From an uncultured Phascolarctobacterium sp. (GTDB lineage: Bacteria > Bacillota > Negativicutes > Acidaminococcales > Acidaminococcaceae), in the NCBI GenBank assembly GCA_900551335.1, contig URVO01000024.1:1-10594 (forward strand): DNA of 10,594 nt, given 5' to 3'. The position numbers and the translations under genes were made by a program. Shown one piece after another: positions 5,320 to 10,594 of the stretch. Under the pieces are notes generated by a model. The model was not told where the DNA came from, did not search any database, and was given only the letters and a program-made list of their open reading frames with translations. Within the stretch, counting starts at the first letter, position 1, and each line of letters begins with the position of its first letter.

Positions 5320-6827
5320 TAGCGGTCTATGCAGGCATAGCACAGCTCAAAGCTTTTATTAATCAGCGGAAAGTCCGGAATGATGTCGCCTTGGACTGCC
5401 ACAGTCAGCGCAGGCCAGTTCGGATAGGACGCACTGCGCACAAACAGGCGGTCAATACGGCCATTCTCGTCAATAGCCAGACAGTGCAGGTTATCACCGC
5501 GGGCAGATTCGCTGATGCCCCAGCTGAAATGGCCTTCCTCCTGCTTCAGCTCGCCCAGCTCCACAGCCAGCTCAGTCTCAGCGTTACGGCGCAGCTTGCT
5601 GCACAGCTGACGTACCAGCGAAAGGCTTTGCGCCACCTCACCGATGCGCACCTTAATGCGCGCTTCTACGTCGCCTGCCGTCTCGGTTACTACCTCAAAG
5701 TCCAGCTCATCATAAATGCCATAGCCGATATCCTTGCGGCTGTCGCGCTGCATACCGCTGGCACGCGCGCCCACGCCGACCATAGCGAGGTCAAAGGCTG
5801 TCTCCTGACGCACATGACCGGTAGTACGGATACGGTTGATAAAGTTGGCCTGCTCCCACATGATGTGTACCATGTCTGCATAGGTGCGCTGCACGCCACG
5901 CAGAACCTCCTCAATCTCGTCGAGCATAGCATCGGTCACATCATATTTTACGCCGCCAGGAATAATCAGGCCGCGCAAAAAGCGGTTGCCTGCCACCATT
6001 TCGTTCAGCTGCATGAGATACTCCTTAAGGCGCGTGCCCATGCTGATAATCGGCGAAAAGCCAACGCCGGCACAGATATTGCCCGTATCGCCCACATGGT
6101 TATACAAGCGCTCCAGCTCTGCTGCCAGCGTGCGGATAAGCCAAGCGCGGTACGGCACCTTCGCCTCCGACAGCTTTTCTACAGCCTGACAGAAGCTCAG
6201 CGTATTTGCTACGCTGCATGCGCCGCAGATACGCTCCACGATGGGCAGTGCCTCCTGCGGCGTCAGGCCCTCGACGCTCTTTTCAATGCCACGGTGCGTA
6301 AAGAACAGCTTGGCATCTAACTGCAGCATTGCCTCACCTGCCTGACTGAAGCGGAAATGACCAGGCTCGATAATGCCTGCATGAATAGGGCCGACAGGAA
6401 CCTCGAACAGGCCCTCGCCCTGCGAGGTCAGCATCTCATATTCACGCTGTCCGCGAGCATCAAAATCCTTGGGATATTTTTTCAGCAGCGGATGAAAGCC
6501 CTCAGGAAAGCTTTCATGCAGCACCAGAGGACGCAAATCGGGATGTCCCTCCGGAATAAAGCCAAACATATCATGCAGCTCGCGCTCATACCAGGCAGCC
6601 GCCGGCAGCAGCGTCGTCAGGCTCTGATAGTTCAGCGGCCCGTCCGCGGGAAACTCCGCCTTGAGCACGTCGATATCGTGCTTATCCGTATTATAGAACA
6701 GGCAGTAAATCGCCAGCATACCGGTGCGCAGCGATTCGTCGGCGCCAAACATAGCTGTCAGCGGATGGCGGCCGCTATCGCTGCAGATATTCGCCGCACC
6801 ACGCAGATTTTCAGGTTTAACTAGCAT
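5319..6827 (-). CDS. hyfG: HyfG-like [NiFe] hydrogenase large subunit (NuoC-NuoD fusion)
   Basis: This is the catalytic subunit of a group 4 membrane hydrogenase. It has 502 residues. The NuoC-like domain covers about 1-120, with AAWYERELHDMFGFIPEGHP (77-96) and DLRPLVLHESFPEGFHPL (97-114). The NuoD-like domain begins near VGPIHAGIIEPGHFRF (145-160). THRGIEK (177-183) and ERICGACSVANTL (198-210) follow, the latter giving the N-terminal nickel ligands Cys201 and Cys204. RASGMQRDSR (355-364) and SARGDNLHCL (441-450) are also present. The C-terminal ligands are Cys496 and Cys499 in FELCYACIDR. Two features stand out: Asn208 occupies the place of the usual His in CGxCxxxH, and the usual Asp-Pro before the C-terminal Cys pair is Glu-Leu. 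The stop codon comes directly after Arg502, so there is no cleavable tail. AGGAGG lies 8 bases before the ATG, and the gene starts 4 bp after hyfF. Confidence 0.93.
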   Translation of the reverse strand: MLVKPENLRGAANICSDSGRHPLTAMFGADESLRTGMLAIYCLFYNTDKHDIDVLKAEFPADGPLNYQSLTTLLPAAAWYERELHDMFGFIPEGHPDLRPLVLHESFPEGFHPLLKKYPKDFDARGQREYEMLTSQGEGLFEVPVGPIHAGIIEPGHFRFSQAGEAMLQLDAKLFFTHRGIEKSVEGLTPQEALPIVERICGACSVANTLSFCQAVEKLSEAKVPYRAWLIRTLAAELERLYNHVGDTGNICAGVGFSPIISMGTRLKEYLMQLNEMVAGNRFLRGLIIPGGVKYDVTDAMLDEIEEVLRGVQRTYADMVHIMWEQANFINRIRTTGHVRQETAFDLAMVGVGARASGMQRDSRKDIGYGIYDELDFEVVTETAGDVEARIKVRIGEVAQSLSLVRQLCSKLRRNAETELAVELGELKQEEGHFSWGISESARGDNLHCLAIDENGRIDRLFVRSASYPNWPALTVAVQGDIIPDFPLINKSFELCYACIDR

Positions 6828-6831
6828 TTTC

Positions 6832-8307
6832 TCAGCCTCCTATAATACGCACAGCCTGATTCAGCAGATTGTTGAGCCAGGGAATATTTTCAAAGCCAGC
6901 GCCCACCACACAGGTCAGCAGCAAAAGCACAGCGAGCACAGGCACGTCAATCTTGCCCAGCAAATCGCCCAGCGCCTTGCGCTTCGGCTGGTCGCAGAGC
7001 ATACGCATGCCGTGGTACAAAATACCAATGAGCACGCCTGCCAAGAGCACAATCAGCAGACTGCCGGCCAGCCAGTGACCTTCGCGGAACAGCGCCGTCA
7101 TAATATAAAACTTACTAAAGAACAGGCCCATCGGCGGCAGGCCGAGAATACCCAGCATGCCTAAAAGCCAAAAGGTTGCCGTATGCGGCACGTCCTTAAT
7201 CATACCATGGATACGCATCATATTACGTGTCTGGTACTCCTGAATAATCGTACCGGCGATATAAAACAGCACAAACTTAATCATCGCATGGCTGTACATA
7301 TGCAGCATCACGGCCTTCAGCGAGAACGCAGAGAAGGCGCCGATACCAGCGACCATAATACCGATATTTTCCATAGAGGAATAAGCCAGAATACGCTTCA
7401 CATCACGCTGTACAACTACAAAGGGTACAGCAATCGCCACGGTCAGCACAGCAAAGAACAACAGCATGCTGCTCATCATCGCTACGCCGGCTGTCGGCAG
7501 CAGAATCACCAGATTACGCAGCAGCACGTAAATTGCACAGCTGCACAGCGCACCGCTGAGCATGCCGCTCGTCAGCGACGGAGCCTCAGCGTAGGCATCA
7601 GGCAGCCAGGTATGCATCGGCGCCATGCCTGCCTTCGTACCGTAACCGATAACGATGAACAGCAGCGCCAGCTTGGTCATAGCTGGGTCCAGGCTGCTGG
7701 CATGCTCATAAAGATAGAGCCAGCTCAGGGCCTTGTCGCCGCCCAGAGCATCGAGCTGCGCATAATAGAGAATCAGCGTTCCCAAAAGCGCCAGACAGAT
7801 GCCGACGGTGCAGACCATGATATATTTCCACGTTGCTTCCAGAGCAGAGCGCGTAAATTTAAAGGAGATGAGCAGCGCACTGATAAGCGTAGTCGCCTCA
7901 ATCGCTACCCACATCAGGCCGAGGTTTTTCACCAGCAGCACGATGAACATCGTCCAGCAGAAAAGCTGCATGAGCGCAAAATAACGGCCCGTCTGCAGCT
8001 GCTCGCCCTTGAGCACGCCGCAGCGCTCCTCACGCGTCAGATAGCTGCGTGCCGTCCAGGTTGCCGCCAGATACAGCGTAGTGATGATGATAATCACCCA
8101 CATATTCAGCGCGTCGATGTAAAAATAATCATCGACATATGGACGCGCAGGATTAAAGCTGCTCGCTAATTGAAAAACGCAAACGCCCACAGCTGCTGCC
8201 GTCAGACGGTGCAGCCAATGCAAAATATTATTGTTGAAGCCTGCGACCAGAGCCAGAATTGCGCACAGGGGCGGCAGACATAATAAAAGCAAAATGTATG
8301 TTAACAT
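6832..8307 (-). CDS. hyfF: HyfF-like proton/sodium-pumping membrane subunit (NuoL/M/N family)
   Basis: This antiporter-like subunit would move H+ or Na+ across the inner membrane while the hydrogenase turns over. It has 491 residues and many hydrophobic segments, the usual length for HyfF. Seen directly: Glu137 in MWVAIEATTLISALLISF (132-149), the place of the key Glu of NuoM-type pumps; Lys225, Pro230 and His232 in GTKAGMAPMHTWLPDAYAEA (223-242), the family's best-conserved stretch; YSSMENIGIM (309-318); and the LHMYSHAMIKFVLFY segment (335-349) with Lys344. These charged residues within the membrane fit a working ion channel. The ATG at 8305-8307 follows AGGAGGATATA. It starts 9 bp after hyfE and ends 4 bp before hyfG. 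A second pump, HyfB, lies upstream, so the complex has at least two. Confidence 0.93.
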   Translation of the reverse strand: MLTYILLLLCLPPLCAILALVAGFNNNILHWLHRLTAAAVGVCVFQLASSFNPARPYVDDYFYIDALNMWVIIIITTLYLAATWTARSYLTREERCGVLKGEQLQTGRYFALMQLFCWTMFIVLLVKNLGLMWVAIEATTLISALLISFKFTRSALEATWKYIMVCTVGICLALLGTLILYYAQLDALGGDKALSWLYLYEHASSLDPAMTKLALLFIVIGYGTKAGMAPMHTWLPDAYAEAPSLTSGMLSGALCSCAIYVLLRNLVILLPTAGVAMMSSMLLFFAVLTVAIAVPFVVVQRDVKRILAYSSMENIGIMVAGIGAFSAFSLKAVMLHMYSHAMIKFVLFYIAGTIIQEYQTRNMMRIHGMIKDVPHTATFWLLGMLGILGLPPMGLFFSKFYIMTALFREGHWLAGSLLIVLLAGVLIGILYHGMRMLCDQPKRKALGDLLGKIDVPVLAVLLLLTCVVGAGFENIPWLNNLLNQAVRIIGG

Positions 8308-8316
8308 TATATCCTC

Positions 8317-8946
8317 CTAACCCTTCAGCTTATCCAGCACGTTAGTGTCCGTCGTTTTGAAGGACAGACGCAGACGCGAGGTCAAAATAACTAAAATAAC
8401 AACAGCAATCAGCACATCAAGAAAAACACCCAGCTCGATAATCAGCGGCAGGCCCTCGGTCATAATCAGGCCTAAAAGGTAAATGCCGTTTTCCATCGTA
8501 ATCAGGCCAATCATCTGCATAATCGCACGGCTGCGCAGAACAATCAGCGTCAGGCCGGTCATAATCATAAACATCGAGGTCGCCAGAATATCGCGGCCCT
8601 CAACGTGCGGCAGCAAACCGTCGATAACCATATAGCCCAGTGCCAGGCTGCCTGCAGCCACAGCGGTAGAATAGTTGACGTTGATGTCGCTGACGATTTC
8701 GCGCTCGTCACGCAGCTGGTGTACAACCTTCAAAATGGCATACGGAATAAAGAGCACCTTGACGCCAATGGTCAGCAGACCTGGCAGCCAGGCATGCAGG
8801 CCACTGCCATGACTCATACCGACAACGAGGCAGGCCGCTGCAATCAAAGCAGACTGCACAGCCAGGCACAGCGTCGCGCGGCGCAGCTCCATAAATCTCG
8901 TCTGCAGGAAGACGATAAACATTAAACTTACTACTAAATATTCCAT
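8317..8946 (-). CDS. hyfE: HyfE-like membrane subunit (NuoK-like)
   Basis: HyfE is a small membrane subunit whose C-terminal half corresponds to NuoK of complex I and helps conduct protons in the membrane arm. It has 209 residues, close to the usual 210-220. Seen directly: an N-terminal hydrophobic pair (about 1-75), a polar loop QLRDEREIVSDINVNYST (77-94), then the NuoK-like part with LRSRAIMQMIGLITMENGIY (137-156) and GLPLIIELGVFLDVLIAVVI (165-184). Glu152 and Glu171 lie within membrane segments where NuoK has its two key Glu residues; Asp177 is also buried. The ATG at 8944-8946 has AAGGAGGA upstream, with the hyfC stop inside the ribosome binding site region. HyfE follows HyfC directly, with no hyfD between them as in E. 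coli. Confidence 0.9.
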   Translation of the reverse strand: MEYLVVSLMFIVFLQTRFMELRRATLCLAVQSALIAAACLVVGMSHGSGLHAWLPGLLTIGVKVLFIPYAILKVVHQLRDEREIVSDINVNYSTAVAAGSLALGYMVIDGLLPHVEGRDILATSMFMIMTGLTLIVLRSRAIMQMIGLITMENGIYLLGLIMTEGLPLIIELGVFLDVLIAVVILVILTSRLRLSFKTTDTNVLDKLKG

Positions 8947-8956
8947 CGCTTCCTCC

Positions 8957-9850
8957 TTACTGCGCCACTACCGCCAGCAGCAGCATAAGTCCTGCCGCCG
9001 CCAGATAGACGCGCACCTTAAACAGACGCATTTTATTATTCAGCGTTTCCACAACGCCCACAGCCACAGCACCCAGCAGCACCTTGAGGATAACCGGCAG
9101 GTCGAGCGGCAGATAAAGCATTGCGAAAAGCACTAAGAAAATCAAGATTTTCAGCTGGCTTGCCCAATGAATCAGCGCCAGCAGGCGGCCGGAATATTCC
9201 AGCGTCATGCATTCGTGAATCATCGTCAGCTCCAGATGGGTATCCGGGTTATCTACAGGGATACGGCTGTTCTCTGCCAGCAGCATCAGGAAGAAGGCAA
9301 TACAGGTCAGCACGCCTGCTACCGTCAGGTTGACCTCATCAGGACGCAGGCTCATGCCGGCGAGCGAGGTGCTGCCAGTGTGCAGCACATTCGAAAGAAT
9401 TGCCAGCATCACGACAGGCTCTACAAAGGCAGCCACGTAAACCTCACGGCTGCCGCCCATGCCGCCAAAGGCCGTCGCCGCATCCATCGAGGATACTGCC
9501 ATGAAGAAGCGGCCCAAAGCCAGCAGATAAACAAAGACGAACACGTCACCAAAGCTCACCTTGCCGCCGATAAAGCTCGGCAGCATGCAGGCTGCGGCAA
9601 GAGTCGTAATAAAATATACACAGGGTGCAAGCTTGAAGATAATACCTGTATACGGTGTAAGCATCGTGTCCTTGCCCCACCACTTGCGGATATCGTAATA
9701 TTCCTGCCAGACGCTGCTGCCAATGCGGTTCTGCAGCAGTGCCTTCGTCTTTTTGATAATGCCCGTCACGAGCGGCGCGCATAAAAGCAGCGCTACGGCC
9801 TGCGCCAAGCCCAGAGCGAGCTGTATTAAATCATTTTGCAGTTCCATCAT
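8957..9850 (-). CDS. hyfC: HyfC-like membrane anchor subunit (NuoH/HycD family)
   Basis: The NuoH-like subunit links the soluble catalytic arm to the pumping subunits. It has 297 residues, slightly short of the usual 305-320, with about eight membrane segments. Seen directly: KALLQNRIGSSVWQEYYDIR (36-55), the family's cytoplasmic loop; SMDAATAFGGMGGSREVYVA (121-140); Glu144 in FVEPVVML (142-149); AENSRIPVDNPDTHLELT (192-209); and IHECMTLEYSGR (211-222). These acidic residues match the funnel that connects electron transfer to ion movement in complex I. The ATG at 9848-9850 overlaps the hyfB stop (TGA within ATGATG), indicating coupling; the next codon is also ATG, so the start could be one residue later. 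A GGGGGG run lies 10 bases upstream. Confidence 0.93.
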   Translation of the reverse strand: MMELQNDLIQLALGLAQAVALLLCAPLVTGIIKKTKALLQNRIGSSVWQEYYDIRKWWGKDTMLTPYTGIIFKLAPCVYFITTLAAACMLPSFIGGKVSFGDVFVFVYLLALGRFFMAVSSMDAATAFGGMGGSREVYVAAFVEPVVMLAILSNVLHTGSTSLAGMSLRPDEVNLTVAGVLTCIAFFLMLLAENSRIPVDNPDTHLELTMIHECMTLEYSGRLLALIHWASQLKILIFLVLFAMLYLPLDLPVILKVLLGAVAVGVVETLNNKMRLFKVRVYLAAAGLMLLLAVVAQ

Positions 9851-10594
9851 TTATACAACGCCCCCCAGACTAACACCAGCACCATTGCAGCCATAACGTA
9901 GGCCACATACAAACGCACACTGCCCTGCTGCAGGCGGCGCAAGAATGCGGAAATGCCTACAAAATGCTTTTGGAAGGGCAGATAAAGCTTTTCAGTAATC
10001 ATATCAGGAATTTCTAATTTATAAGACAGCTGACGGCCAAAATATGCGTGGTCCTTACGCATATAGGTCACCTGACGCTTCGGCTTCAGCAGATAATCAA
10101 AGGCTCTGCGAACAGGCTTGCTGAAGCCGGTCGCGGAGTATTGCTGACGCTGCGTCGGATAGGTGCCGCAGTTCCAGGTTACGTCCTTGCGCACAAAGCT
10201 GTCCTTTACGGCCAGCCACAGCACCAGGCTCAGCACTGCCAGCAGAACGAGCAGCAGCACAGGCTTATAGCCTACGCCTGCCCAGCTCAGGCCCATAGCA
10301 TCAGCGGCAAAGTCAGGCTGCACGCCGAGCGCAAAGCTTGCAGCCTGCAGCACAGGCACAGGATACAGGCCGAAGGCCAGCACCAGCACGCTCGCAATAC
10401 CCATAGCAGTAAGCATAAAGCCGTCGCTTTCATGCGCATGCTCCACAGCCTCGCTGCGCGCACGGCCCAGGAAGGTTATGCCAAAGAAGCGCACGAAGCA
10501 GCCCAGCGCCAGCGCACCGGTAAAGCCAAGCAGAATAAAGGACAGCGCCGTCAGCAGACGCGTGCTTTGGCCAACGCTGTTTGTAGCCAGCGTA
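9847..10594 (-). CDS. hyfB: HyfB-like pumping subunit (NuoL/HycC family), C-terminal part (gene runs off the right edge)
   Basis: This is the end of a large antiporter-like membrane subunit; 248 residues are in the window, and HyfB/HycC proteins are usually about 600-670 residues. Seen directly: a membrane segment read through the edge, ILLGFTGALALGCFVRFFGI, leading into TFLGRARSE, the family's typical end of a late transmembrane helix. Two further hydrophobic segments follow. The conserved stretch WNCGTYPTQRQQYSATGFSK is then followed by PVRRAFDYL, which I recognise from HyfB/HycC. Near the C-terminus there are amphipathic segments and a final transmembrane helix (VRLYVAYVMAAMVLVLVWGA). A GTG at 10492-10494 is internal, because the reading frame and the homologous sequence both continue upstream to the window edge. 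The stop overlaps the hyfC start. Confidence 0.92.
   Translation of the reverse strand, partial: TLATNSVGQSTRLLTALSFILLGFTGALALGCFVRFFGITFLGRARSEAVEHAHESDGFMLTAMGIASVLVLAFGLYPVPVLQAASFALGVQPDFAADAMGLSWAGVGYKPVLLLVLLAVLSLVLWLAVKDSFVRKDVTWNCGTYPTQRQQYSATGFSKPVRRAFDYLLKPKRQVTYMRKDHAYFGRQLSYKLEIPDMITEKLYLPFQKHFVGISAFLRRLQQGSVRLYVAYVMAAMVLVLVWGALYK

Noticed and set aside
5391..6320. A 309-codon open frame on the plus strand opposite hyfG
   Set aside because: It is antisense to the conserved NuoD-like domain of HyfG, and its translation matches no family I know.
7183..8169. A 328-codon open frame on the plus strand opposite hyfF
   Set aside because: It lies entirely antisense to a clear HyfF. Its translation is rich in His, Gln and Arg with no recognisable domain. 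It is an effect of codon use in the real gene.
10492..10494. A GTG start giving a separate 215-residue protein at the right edge
   Set aside because: The frame continues upstream to the window edge with hydrophobic sequence typical of HyfB, so the GTG is an internal valine codon.

Overview
Every gene I can support lies on the minus strand, so the window is read from its right end (10594) to its left end (1). The likely source is an anaerobic diderm Firmicute of the class Negativicutes. This is an inference: an OmpH/Skp-type periplasmic chaperone implies an outer membrane, while the strong AGGAGG-type ribosome binding sites, the selenium-dependent molybdenum-hydroxylase accessory genes and the Hyf-type hydrogenase suit a gut or rumen fermenter. 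GC content is roughly one half by eye. I cannot assign a genus.

Region 1 (10594 to 4584) is a tightly packed operon for a membrane-bound, energy-converting group 4 [NiFe] hydrogenase of the Hyf/Hyc (complex I-like) kind. In transcript order it encodes the end of HyfB (NuoL-like pump), HyfC (NuoH-like), HyfE (NuoK-like), HyfF (NuoL/M/N-like pump), HyfG (NuoC and NuoD fused, catalytic large subunit), and one protein that joins a two-cluster ferredoxin (HyfH-like) to the small subunit (HyfI, NuoB-like). Gaps are 10 bp or less, or the genes overlap. There is no hyfD and no formate dehydrogenase gene in view. HyfG keeps all four nickel-binding cysteines but departs from the usual motif surroundings and ends directly at the Arg of the C-terminal motif, so it has no tail to be cleaved.

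Region 2 (4583 to 3898) holds a single-gene unit: a GNAT acetyltransferase that resembles short N-acetylglutamate synthases. It has its own candidate promoter, several inverted repeats in the leader, and a clear intrinsic terminator.

Region 3 (3897 to 3317) holds a small OmpH/Skp-like exported protein with its own candidate promoter. A terminator-like hairpin follows it, directly in front of the next gene.

Region 4 (3298 to 811) is yqeC-yqeB-xdhC, the accessory set for selenium-dependent molybdenum hydroxylases such as xanthine dehydrogenase, with 4-bp spacing or overlap. The hydroxylase itself is not in the window. Region 5 (671 to 1) is the first half of an NCS2 xanthine/uracil-type permease behind its own good promoter. 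Regions 4 and 5 together suggest purine uptake and oxidation.

No tRNA, rRNA, CRISPR array, insertion sequence or riboswitch was found. No gap between genes exceeds about 170 bp. The most unusual content is the variant hydrogenase; I do not see a wholly new system.
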